64,000 nt of DNA from positions 186,001 through 250,000 of the forward strand of contig JAMZAV010000769.1 in NCBI GenBank assembly GCA_024449915.1, in the 5' to 3' direction. The DNA is from Sweltsa coloradensis. Its lineage: Eukaryota; Arthropoda; Insecta; Plecoptera; Chloroperlidae. A model generated the notes under the pieces. It did no database searches, had not been told where the DNA came from, and was given only the letters and a program-made list of their open reading frames with translations. The position numbers and the translations under genes were made by a program. Shown here in pieces: positions 33,036 through 43,480 of this stretch. Each line of letters begins with the position of its first letter. The first letter of the stretch is position 1.

Positions 33036-33755
33036 GATGGATGAGCTTTTTTATCAAGTTCCATTACAAAATCATTTTTGTCAAATTAGAATAATTTTTA
33101 AAAGTAGTACTAATTGTTAGGGTAATTAGAATGTCAAATATCTGTAGGCCCGAAGATTGCTTTATGACCGCATTGTAGGTGATTGTTGTCAAGTTTCTAT
33201 AGTAACTGTAATATTTGTCTCTAAATATCCTGGCTTTCGCGTGTCGATGATGAGGCACTGCTCGGTTTCGCCACCATTGGTGGCTTCTTCAGAATGTTGT
33301 TATACACTTCAAAAAACTCATTTTAAAACCTTTATTTCTATGGATTATTGATAACTTTTTCTACTTTTTCTTTCAAAAGGTACTACATCACCATTACCTT
33401 AATTTCAATGTAAAATATGAACGTCGTAGCCCCAACCGTTTGGTCAGAATCGGCCCAAATGTCACGAAAATATTGCGCTAAAAATCGGGAAAAAATCGTA
33501 AAAGTACGATATTCATGAGAAATATTTCTTCGATTGTACCCAAAAACAATACAGCTCTAAGTTCAGAGATTTTGAAGGTCCCCTCCAACTTTCATCAAGA
33601 TAGCATATGCCGTTTGCCCGGTAGAGAGCGAACAAACAGACAAAAAAACTACCAAAAAACAAAACACTCGAGCTATTTTTCTTGGGGTAACAGAAGTACT
33701 AATATAAAAAAAAAAAACTGTAAGTGAAATTGAAGTCTTTGCTTCGCTCATCCAA
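33036..33755 (-). mobile_element. Helentron-like family B, copy 4
   Basis: Ends GATGGATGAGC on the left and TTTGCTTCGCTCATCCAA on the right, with the family body between. It is inserted in the loop of the palindromic element at 32439-34198, and itself contains the Penelope-type motif at 33264-33292. The hairpin/CTAG end is degraded. Confidence 0.6.
33264..33292 (-). repeat. Hammerhead-like motif of Penelope type
   Basis: The minus strand reads CTGAAGAA, a perfect hairpin GCCACCAATGGTGGC (33270-33284), then GAAACC. This matches the hammerhead core seen in Penelope-like pseudo-LTRs except for CTGAAGA in place of CTGATGA, which should abolish cleavage. Confidence 0.5.
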
Positions 33756-34712
33756 TTATCATGATCCAAATGCCATCCCATTCCAATTTTTTTTGTATAT
33801 GTAAAATACATCAAAACAAAAATACGTTTTTTTTGTTTTTTTATATACTTTTTTTTGTAGGGTAGGTTTCAAAACAAATTTGGATTTTTTACATGGTTTC
33901 ACAATCAGGAATGCATTCAAATACATACAAAATTAAATTGACAAAAAAAACTCATTAATACAAAAAAAGACTTTTACGTCTAACGGTTTAAACTTACCAA
34001 TTCAGGTTAGGTTAGGCTCGGCGTCGCCAAATTTGAGTTTTTGAGCGGGGCGTTAGCCTACTCAAAAACTAAGCGCGTCAGGAATAGAAAATTTTCCACG
34101 ATCAATCTACATGTCAGTAAGAGCAGATTTGTCAAGTTTCGTCAAAATCGGAGGTGGTCATGGAAATGGCCTGGTTGATTTGACATGGAATTACCCTATA
34201 AGAAGAAGTAGATCCAATCTCAACTTTACTGTACCGGTACAATATGTTATTTATTCTAAATTTAGTCAATCACAGCCCATTTCCGATTGTCTACCCCGGT
34301 CAACCCTTGTTGTGTTGTTATGTGAGGGCCTTTGTTCTTATCCTAGGCTAGGCTTAGGATGTACTTAATCTTGTTTTAAGTACGTAGGCCCATTGGAACG
34401 CTAGGCTTAAAAAAACTTAAGATCTAGATTTTTTTTAACAGTGATAATAAAGAAGAAAGGGGAGATATAAATAAATAAGTAGCCTTCTTATTGCTTAGTG
34501 CAAAAAAATAGGCTTATATTGTAATCAGTCTGTTGGTTAGTTATGTGGAAGGCCTACATAATTTAGAGTGATTACAACTTCAGCAGTAACTTTGCTTCTG
34601 CCTTTGAGTATCCAATCAATTTGGTGCTAAGCCTAGCCTAGTCCCTATAGCAAATAGTTAGCTCAATGTAAGAATAATTTTTAGCAATTCTTACGTTCTG
34701 CCGTAAGAATAT

Positions 34713-35180
34713 ACACTCCGTACTTTTAAACAACAGAAATCACACTAAACTTCTCCCATTTTTGTCAAAACTAAGTGGTAGGTCTACCGTACCAACTTTA
34801 GAAAATTAGTTATTTACCCACGGCGCTTCGAACCCACCCTCAACCCCCACTAACCTAAATTTCATTGCAAAAATATTTCAAATATAGGCCTATAATTTAT
34901 AAAGGACTTTACGATGAAAGTAGGTTAGTGGGGGTGGGCGCAAAACGCCGCGGGGGGCGAGGCCAAGCTGACCACAGTAAAGCAAAGTTTTGTATTTTTT
35001 TTTAACGGTTTTTACTGCTTCGGTTGAGGTGAAGCTGCGTGAAGCCATGGCGGCGAGCGAGTGATACTCGCTTAAGCATTGCTGATAAGTTGCGCTGCCA
35101 AGAAGTCTACCTTTTCATTCCCCATGATCTTTGTAGGTAGGCCTACAGTAGCTCCAGATGAAGTAAAGGTGCACTTGATA
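34713..35180. other. Unassigned intron sequence
   Basis: No gene, repeat ends or coding signal recognised. Confidence 0.4.
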
Positions 35181-36289
35181 TAGGGTAAGGGAACTAGTTC
35201 TGGATCGGGTTAAGCAATATTACAATTTTGAGTATCAGGAATTTTATTTGGTTTTCCCCCACATACTATATTCTTATTGACTAACTTTCGACCATGTTTG
35301 CAAAAGAAAAGAGGTAAAAAAGTTTACGAAGGTACTAAAATGAGCCAATTAAAAAAGTAGTGCTTTGATCCAGAACTGATACCCGGGTATCAGTTGTGGA
35401 TCATTACCTAAAACTCTTCAAATTGATATCAGGGGTTCATTATATGTTTCATAAGTAGTGATGCAGCCGCACCTGATAAATTTGATTCTGGACGCCCGGT
35501 ATCAGCATTGATCCACTACCAGTCCCCGGATTAGTTGTGGATCAAAATTTTATTAGGCCTATGACTTATTTGCAGCCATAAGGCTAACCCCAATTTTTTT
35601 TTCAATACAAAATATAAAAACAAGACAAGAGCTAACAACTGGGTATAAATTTCATAAGCCAAAAAATTCTTAACACAACTTTAGATCAAATTCAAAATTT
35701 CGAAAAAAATAAATAAAAATTAGGCCTAGACCAAAACATTTTTTTTTTTTTTTTAGTTTTGAGTCTGTAAAGACAGGCTCTAAAAATAAGTGAACCTATA
35801 CCCTATTACTTTTAACTTGGTTTTTAAACACTATTAGGCTTACTGCATATGTCCTATTCATTTACATGGTGTTACGATCTACAAAAAACGGTCAAAAACC
35901 GCTTATTTGTAGACACCCGCAAGGATGCTTTGAGAAGTTGTACAGTAAACCTATTATAGTCAATTCTTAGCAAAACTAATATTAAAAATTCTGACAAAGC
36001 TTGAAAGCTGTGCTAATAACTAATGAAATATTACAATGATACATGCATGTGTATAGCAATTGCTTCTGTTGCAAACAGCAACCATTTTGACAGCATGTGT
36101 GACTATTTCTACTTAAGTTGACAAATGACTCAACCTGGTGATGACAGTCTGCAATTCCAATGCTCCTTGGATCAATTTATCAGAAAAATCTACTGGTAGT
36201 GCATCTAGTACATTACATGAAGAACTAACACAAGCCCAAAGATTTTGATCCACAACTCAACCCCGATCCAGAACTAGTTCCTTACCCTA
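35181..36289. mobile_element. TA-flanked non-autonomous element with ~30-bp ends
   Basis: Ends TAGGGTAAGGGAACTAGTTC and, inverted, TAGGGTAAGGAACTAGTTCT, with the match continuing about 12 bp further (GGATCGGG). TA is at both outer ends. A 36-bp near-perfect palindrome centred on CCCGGG lies at 35367-35402, and the GATCCA-type end motif recurs internally. Intron 1; no coding region. Confidence 0.7.
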
Positions 36290-36550
36290 AATCAAAATCA
36301 CTCTGTTATTTAGTATGAAAATGGGGGCCACCAGAAATTTTTCTATGTTTTATACCAAATTAATTCAGAGATTTTCAAGCTTTTAAGTTATGCTCTGCCC
36401 CTGGCCCCTGCCTATTGTTACTTTAAATTTGTGTTTTACTTGTACTATTCCTTGAGGTGTGTGTTTACGGTTTAATGGTGTTGACTACGGATTCTATGTA
36501 GCCTAGGCCTATATAGGCCAACTTTTATTTGACGATGTATAATGTGTAGG

Positions 36551-36973
36551 CAGGGATGTGCGAACCCACTATTTTTACTTCGAACTCGAACTTTCCCAGT
36601 TAAAAAAACGAACTTCGAACTTTACAAAAATTTCAAACTGTATCGAACTCGAACCCAACTTAAAGGTACCTATATGAAACTGTCATAATAGGTAAAATAG
36701 TGATAAGTCTAGACCGGCACCTCCACCAAGAAAGTATGTAACTCCTGAACTGGCACCTCAACCATCCATTTTTTTGTTTTTAAATTTTTACCTGTAAACT
36801 GAGAACCATTTTTTGACTTGTCAAATAATATGTGACTGCACACCACGACAAATTATTATTATTAAAAAAAAAAAAAATTCAAACTTTGAACTTTTAATTA
36901 GAACTCGAACCGAACTCGAACTTAAAAAAAAGTTTGAGATCGAGTTCGAATTTCGAACGTTCGCACATCCCTA
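36551..36973. mobile_element. hAT-like element with TTCGAA-rich ends
   Basis: Ends CAGGGATGTGCGAAC and, inverted, TAGGGATGTGCGAAC. Flanks share TGTGTA (TGTGTAGG against TGTGTAAA), an imperfect 8-bp duplication offset by one base. Interior rich in GAACTCGAAC, resembling the subterminal motifs of the element at 367-2048. Confidence 0.6.
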
Positions 36974-37078
36974 GTGTGTAAACAGTAGGTAGTCGTGGGT
37001 ACGGACGAGTGGCCTTATTAACCCTCTAGAGCAGCATCTAATAACACCGCACAAAGCATGATGGTTTAACATAATTAT

Positions 37079-37627
37079 CAGGGCTCAAAAAATACTATGC
37101 CCGAGATGCCCGGGGCAGGTAAAAAAAGTGGTCGGGTACGTAGGCCTAGGCCTATATTATTTCTCTCTCAAAAAAAATCTCTCACTGTCGCCCCCGCTTA
37201 GCTCTCGTCGCAAGATAAGCCTGTGAAAAAAGATAAGTCCACTTGTCCAGTAACAGGTCCCAGGAGCCCGAATCATCGGCGAATGCTGGCGAGTAAACAA
37301 GATAAGGAAAGGCCAACCTCTGCAGTGTCTCTATTCCCATGTGTTTAATTTCAGTAATCACCTAGCTTTTGACTTCTAGCAGATTAAAAGCATTACAATT
37401 GTTATGGTAATTATTTAAATAGTATAATCTCTGGAAGATCACGAGTGGTAAGGCGGGGGCATGAACAAAGGACATTATAATTCGAAAGAAAAACGCCGCT
37501 ATTTATCCTGATAACTTAATTTAATTGTTTAAAAAAATGGGCATGTTAGTTTTCTGTCTGGGCATGTAAAATTATCTCCAACATGCCCAGCCGGGCATGT
37601 ACCATTTAATAAATTTTTTGAGCCCTG
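37079..37627. mobile_element. hAT-like element
   Basis: Ends CAGGGCTCAAAAAAT and, inverted, CAGGGCTCAAAAAATTTATT. Motifs ATGCCCGG/CCGGGCAT recur at both ends. No convincing target duplication remains. It contains, inverted, about 140 bp shared with the hAT element at 8360-9527. Confidence 0.6.
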
Positions 37628-37914
37628 ACTATGTTTCAATAAAATTGAGAATTTTTCTCAATTTTATTGATTTTTATTGATTGAATTGCGTGACTCTAAC
37701 CCCCCTACAAAGGAAGCTGGAAAACCTCATTATAAATGGGCAAGTGTGGAGGTACGCTTATACTAAAATTTTACCGCCTAGACCTCCGCCTATAAACTTC
37801 GAGTTGGAGCGCGAGATCACAAAACCGGTAGGGCCTACCGGTAATTACCAAAACTTTTACCTACCGGTAGCCCTATCTAAGATATTAAAATCATAGCCTC
37901 CTAGGTCTACCTAC

Positions 37915-38697
37915 CTGTAACGTATCCCATGCCTGATACTCTGCATAGTCAGGGCTGACACTTTCTGGGAAGCCACTTGGCAAGAAAACTTCCTGGAACA
38001 GTTTTATCATTCTTTTCTTGAAAGTTCGTGGCTCTCTTGGCATGGTGGTGTATGTCATCAAAGAACCACCTTTAGCTACGTAATGAATGTTCTGGCCGGT
38101 TGCTTTAATCTCTTCGCAGAAAATGTGGACTTCGTCGTTGTCCTTGTGAAAGTGACTCATGTTGTTAACCGACTCATGATGAAGGTCTCTTGGCTTTGCA
38201 GTAACTGGGCTTTCTACAACGACTTCCTTAGTCACCCTGTCAGCTACAGCGTCACTTGTTTGAGCGAAAGCACGTTCCAAAATGTCATTGTAAATGTGCT
38301 CTGCTTCACGGTCAACAATTCTATCAATCAACCTAGGCCTAGACTTACGCCTGGATGTAGTCGGTAGGTCACCCATTTTATCAACCAACATAGAGTTACT
38401 GGTACCGGTAGGTTTGGATGTAGTCGGTAGGTCACCAATTTTATCGACCAAAGTGGAATTAGGCTTGGGTTTAGTCGGTAGGCAGCCATATTTTTCATAG
38501 ATTGGTATCAAAAAATCCAAGCTTGACATATCAAATTTTTTAGGTTTAGGTATGTCTGCGAGTTCTAAAGGGCAGATTATCCGAGGCATAGGAGGACTGT
38601 TCAACTGTTCTCTACCCTGGCATTTTTCTTCTTGTTTCTTCTCAGTGCAAACTGCCTTTGTGCGACGCTTCATTGTCACTGAACTAGCTGAACCCAT
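37915..38697 (-). CDS. RUSF1: RUS1-family protein (RUSF1/C16orf58 homologue), first coding exon
   Basis: 261 codons from ATG (38697) to a phase-0 donor, CAG|GTAGGTAG, at 37914. The last ~28 residues carry the family's entry motif (FLPSGFPESVSPDY, then WDTLQ), where vertebrate RUSF1 has a near-identical stretch. The ~230 residues before it are not recognisable: MGSASS fits a MGxxxS N-myristoylation signal; residues 80-94 and 101-115 are near-identical repeats (LVDKIGDLPTTS / LVDKMGDLPTTS), with a weaker third unit at 120-129; the rest is Lys/Arg/Pro-rich. The start is supported by an in-frame TAA at 38707-38709, 12 nt upstream, though a second Met lies at residue 9. RUS1/DUF647 proteins are predicted membrane proteins; the biochemical role of the animal member is poorly defined. 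Homology of the last part is near certain; the extension is open and in frame but without known relatives. Confidence 0.88.
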
Positions 38698-40340
38698 GCT
38701 AATGGGTTACCGGTGTAGCTAGCCTAGCCTGCCTAGCCTAGGCCTACCAACTAGCTGGGCTAGAGTCTGAGGCCCTTAGTTAACCGTCAAATCGGAAGGG
38801 CCTGTTTGGAGGTAGAAGGCAATTTTATAGCTACGTAGGCCTCGGCAGTAGGCCTAGCCTTGATGTTAAAGTTTCTACTTGGGCCAAACCCAAAGCCTAG
38901 CCACGGCTAGCTAGGCCTAGGGCTAGGCTACGACACGATGGCCCAGCTAGGCCTATCACTACCACAATTATTGACGACAACAAGAACACCGTTAATTAAT
39001 AATCTAGACAGTCAAATGTAAACCAATTATTTAGATGGACCGGTAACGGATTCAAACACGCTCGCTGATAACCACGACACCTTTACGACACCGTGCTGAC
39101 AAACAACAGTACATGTATAACACGTGGCTAAATCACCGGAAAATTTTTTAAAAAAATTTTCTAAAAAAAAAAGCCGGTGACATTATCATGAAAATGAGGT
39201 TTGTACGGGGTTTAGCATAATAAAACTGTGCAGTGTGCACTATTCCCCAACGACACTGGGTGATCGCATTGCAGCTGGTGGGGGCCCAAAAAGTTTCCTA
39301 TTATAAAAACTACGTTGCCAAACCGTTTGGCGTGCGTCCTAAAATCATAGGTTTTGGGGTTAATAAAGAAAATGTTATCTTGAGATCGGTATTCGTGTAA
39401 ACATCATACCTTAGCATGTAAACCGGGTTTTCCAAAAAGGGTTAGGTAAGCCATTTCAGCCCGTGTGGGGTCTAGGCTAGGGGCCTAGGCCTACTAGGGC
39501 TAGGGCCTAGGCTGCCTGTCTTATTTCTCTCGTTCTTAGGGCACAAAGATCACAATCAAAATAATATGAACAAACTGTAGGGGGGCCTAACTGCAATTAT
39601 TGTCTGATGCTCACTAGGCTAGGGCCTAGGCCTAGCCCTAGGCCTACCTTTGTGTTGGCTTAGAGACCTCAGGCCCATAGAGAAATGGCCTTTCAACTAT
39701 AGGTCTCGAACTTGTTCGGTTGGGGGGGGGTCCAAAATGCAGAACCAACCAATAATGCTCTTGGGCCCCTTTGGGGTCCAAAAGAGATGGACCCCCTAAC
39801 CCCACAAGGTCCCCCCTATCACTGTCTTTGTGACTTATCTTGGAAAGTGGAAGGCCCAGGCTATTGCATAGGGCCGCCTAGGCCTAGTCTAGCTAGGGTA
39901 AACGTCGTAAGCATGGTATCGTAAAGTGAGGTTAGGGTAGGCCTAGACCTAGGTTCTTAGATGTTCTTCTTAGATGTTCTTAGTATGTCCTTCCTCTCGC
40001 AGATGATCACTGTCCATTGATGGCAAGACTTCTTTCTATTGCTTTCCTCTACTCTTTCCCTCAATTCCCCTTTGGGTTTCCTGAACCGATATCACAGGCA
40101 AATTACCTTACACTTGCAAACAGATTTGAAATGTACCGCTAGGCTTTTCAACTTGTATAAATCACCCACACTGTGTAAAATTATGTAAAATCAGGAATCT
40201 CATAATACATAATAATAATACATGTTGGTCAGATTACAAAAAAACGTTAAACCTTGATAGGGAAGTCAAGTAGCCCAGGCCTAGACTTAATGGTAGGCCT
40301 AGGCTCAGTCCTATCCTTTTCTAAGATAGGCCTATAGACC
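38698..40340. other. Region upstream of RUSF1, TAGGCCTA-rich
   Basis: Probable promoter and 5' flank of RUSF1 (minus strand), with very many copies of GGCCTA, e.g. GGGCCTAGGCCTAGCCCTAG near 39613. No TATA box, coding ORF or terminal repeats could be assigned. An AT hairpin (CCGG/CCGG-bounded) lies near 39136-39178. Confidence 0.4.
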
Positions 40341-42193
40341 TAGGGTCACCTACCCAATACCCGGACGCCACATAAAAGGACCCAATAGCCGGACACCCTG
40401 GTCCCTACGCCGCCGTCCCTTAATGACCAGATAGTGATTTATTGTCAAAAATGTTCTACAAAATTTGCTTTATACCAAAATTTTTTATCCCCTTCTTCCT
40501 GAAAATATGTAGGTTAGTCTCCAAATTGATATCTGCCGAAAAAGACAAAATAATAATATCGGGAAAGTTTTCCCCATTTTTTTTGATTTTTTCACTTTTT
40601 GAAATTTTGACAGGTAGGCAGGCTAACAACTTTTTTGGAAAAATTTTACAATTTAGAAACTAGTGTAAAACCCATTAAAAATTTAAAGGGAAAGGGGAAA
40701 AATTAAATTATTTAGTGTATTATAGTTTTAATCTACAAAATTTACAAAACAAAAACGTGTTTTTTTTTTTTAAAAGAGAAGCCAAATTGTACCAAAGCTG
40801 ACTCCGGGGGATTTTGGGCGTGTTCCAAAAGCCGGGCATTCGCTCCGCCGCCATTTTAAAAACCCCTGTTATACGTGCTTTATTGAAATTTTAATAAAAT
40901 AGACGGTATAATCTTAAATTTTAGGGGGGAAAAATTTTTTTACATTAAAATTTTTGATTTTCCTTTTTCTAATTGATTTTTATTAGTGTTTACTTGGTTT
41001 TTGGCGCGGAAAGTTTTTTCTGGACTTATTTAATCACTTTTTTTAGTTTTTATTGAAAAACCACCAAAACCCCCACCCCTGACCCCACCAACACTCGCAC
41101 AGTCACTGTCACTTTTATGGGAGCATGTTTTTTGTTTTTGTTACATTAAATTTATTATCGTTTTTGTAAATGAATATAATAATGTATTTATTTGGCGCGG
41201 AAAGTACCTTTTGGATTTATTTGATCACTTTTAGTTTGCTTGAAACTCGCACATTTCACTAGTCACTTGTCGGTCAGCCATGTTGTAGTGTTACCAACCA
41301 TTTTTGTTAAAGTTCTCTACCAACCTTTTACATTAAAGTTCTCTACCTAAACTAGCGTGTATTTGTGTTATCACGTTGGGTGTGGTGTTGTGTTGCTAAC
41401 ACAAAAGTACTTTCGCCTAAAATAGCGACGTTAAAGGTTTAGAAGGTACTTTAGATTTAAAACAGCAACGTTAAAGGTTTTGTAGGTGGAGTATTAGCCG
41501 CTATAATACCCACGTCCGCTCTACTGTTTTGTGAAATTAGCTGTATTGGTGTTTTTGAGTTGGTATTCGTGTTGCCTTCTATGGTAACCGGAGTCAACTT
41601 CACACAGTGTGGGCGGGGCGTGGCCCTGGTCTGTTGTGAGTTGTTACGTAGGCCTAGAGAAAAATTAGTTTTTTAATTGTAAATATTCGTTGAAATTTGT
41701 TTCCGCGCATTTATTTTGTGTTTACTATAAAATATTGATGTTTTGGAAAAAAAAAAAAATTGATAAAAAATAGCATTTCCGTCAAACTAGTAGAGTTCCC
41801 AAATAGACTATTGCGCTCACATAAAAGTTAAACACGTGAATAAATAAAATGGAACACTGTTGAGTAGGTATTTCACACGTTGCATTTTAACTTTTGTTTG
41901 AAAATTACGTAATTTTCGGCCGAGATAGGCCTACATAGCAATGTCGCCATCTTGTGTCCGGGTATTGGGTACGTAGTTTTTTGAACGCACTTCGACTTTC
42001 GAGTTCGACCATCGACCACACAGGGCATACTATGATTGGCCGAGATGTTTTAAAATCGACCAATGAGGTATAAGAATGCCCAGAAACAAAATTTCAGCTG
42101 TCTGACGTCATAATTAATGGTAAAAGAAGTGTTTTTAGACACGGCAGGCAGAATTTACTGCTAAGGTGTCCGGCTATTGGGTACTTGACCCTA
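40341..42193. mobile_element. TA-flanked element with 29-bp inverted ends
   Basis: Ends TAGGGTCACCTACCCAATAC and, inverted, TAGGGTCAAGTACCCAATAG, continuing CCGGAC(G/A)CC; 25 of 29 positions match. A second CCCAATAGCCGGACACC at 40379 and a GTGTCCGGGTATTGGGT at 41954 repeat the end motif inside each terminus. A ~100-bp unit (TTTGGCGCGGAAAGT... CTCGCAC) is present twice (about 40999 and 41191). 1,853 bp, non-coding. Confidence 0.7.
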
Positions 42194-42975
42194 CTTGAAG
42201 TCAAATTTGGGGTAGGGTCAGCTATGCAGTTCTCGACCATCACCTATTCTCGAGTAATTACAATCTTCAGATGAATTTGGAGAGTTCACGGTAAACAGAA
42301 CCAATTTCAGAAAATGTCTTACAGTTTTTCGCAATTTTCACCCAGATGCATTCGGCATCTTCATTTTCAAGAATTGACATGCGAATTAATGTGCAATTCC
42401 GGCTTTATGGCAACTAAAACACCACCCCCTGTACTATTTTGCCTGTCTTTCGAAATATAACTTGGTTGGTAGGCCATTCTGGGAAAAGTTGGTTATCATG
42501 TATTTGAATTGAGCCATGTTTCACACACACATGCAATATCCACATTGTGAGAGTGGAAGGAGTAAAGAGAAAAGTATTATTATTAGTTACAGTTAAATTG
42601 CAAAATGATTTGTTATGGTTGAGTTTCAGCCCCAATTCAGTTGTTCGTGTAATCGTGTGCATCGTTTAATATACGATTTTAGTCGAATCTTCCTCCTTTG
42701 CTATTAATATTAGCTACCTAGTAGTCAGCTAAAGGCATAAATTTTGTAGTCTCAACTCTCAATGTTATGACATATTTGCAAGAACAGAAAATAAGATATA
42801 ACTATAAGCCTCTAGCCTATAAGATTTAATACTTGTTCAAATTTTATTTTGACGTCCGGGCATCCATGCATATTGAATAGAAACCGTTCTCCAAATTGCG
42901 TTCTTATAGGGCCCTACCGGTACTCGAGTTGAAACTGGTGATCCGGTGAAGTGAAACCACGGAAATACTCTCGGC
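42194..42975. other. Unassigned sequence
   Basis: No gene or repeat structure recognised. Confidence 0.4.
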
Positions 42976-43310
42976 TAAGGCTATTCGACCGCGTTTTTCT
43001 ATTTTCCAAAATACGCTACTAAGTCAAAATATAGTTAATGGCTTTGAAACCTGGCTATTTAAGAAAATCAAAGCTATTTTATTCGAATTTTTCTGATCTG
43101 GTACACGGCCAATATCGCCACCTCAAAATAATTTCAAACTTCAATTCGCCATGGCACACCATTCAATGTAGGGTGTTGTGCTTTTGTGGCAATAATTTTC
43201 AACTGGTTTTCTAGAGGCTGACTGAGAGAAAAAAGATTTTTTAAAACAATTGTCTTTCCTGCGAATTTTTTCGTTTGGCGGTATTCTGTACCGATTTGTA
43301 CCGCCAAATA
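42976..43310 (+). repeat. Single-arm copy of the TTAA foldback MITE
   Basis: GGCTATTCGACCGCGTTTTT starts a copy of one arm of 26385-26981, ending in a compact hairpin TTTGGCGGTA / TACCGCCAAA (about 43273-43308). The left flank is CTAA rather than TTAA and the second arm is absent. Confidence 0.65.
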
Positions 43311-43480
43311 CTTATACTCTTGGTTTATTCAGATGAATTTTGAAATTTCTCAATTGATTATCATAGGCTAAGAAACAATGACTATCGTTATAATTCTTGA
43401 CATAGGCCTATACATAGGTTTTATTTCGTAACCTCTTTTCGACCACCAACGTGATCGACCACAGGCAAATGCCATACTAA

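Larger units (their letters stand above)
32439..34198. mobile_element. TA-flanked palindromic element with about 400-bp inverted arms
   Basis: Ends TAGGGTCATTCCATGTC and, inverted, TAGGGTAATTCCATGTC. The arms (about 32439-32870 and 33800-34198) share CCTGACGCGCTTAGTTTT, CTCAAATTTGGCGACGCCGA and other blocks. An inner hairpin (32915-32950 against 33000-33033) forms the loop. Family B copy 4 lies inserted in the loop. The TA at each end suggests a Tc1/mariner-like target, but there is no transposase. Confidence 0.7.
32011..34712. repeat. 28-bp perfect inverted repeat enclosing the palindromic element
   Basis: The 28-bp motif at 32011-32038, containing CTTACGGCAGAACGTAAG (itself a 6-bp-stem hairpin), recurs inverted at 34685-34712. 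The left side has a second copy near 32047. Possibly the ends of an outer transposon carrying the element at 32439-34198. Confidence 0.5.
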
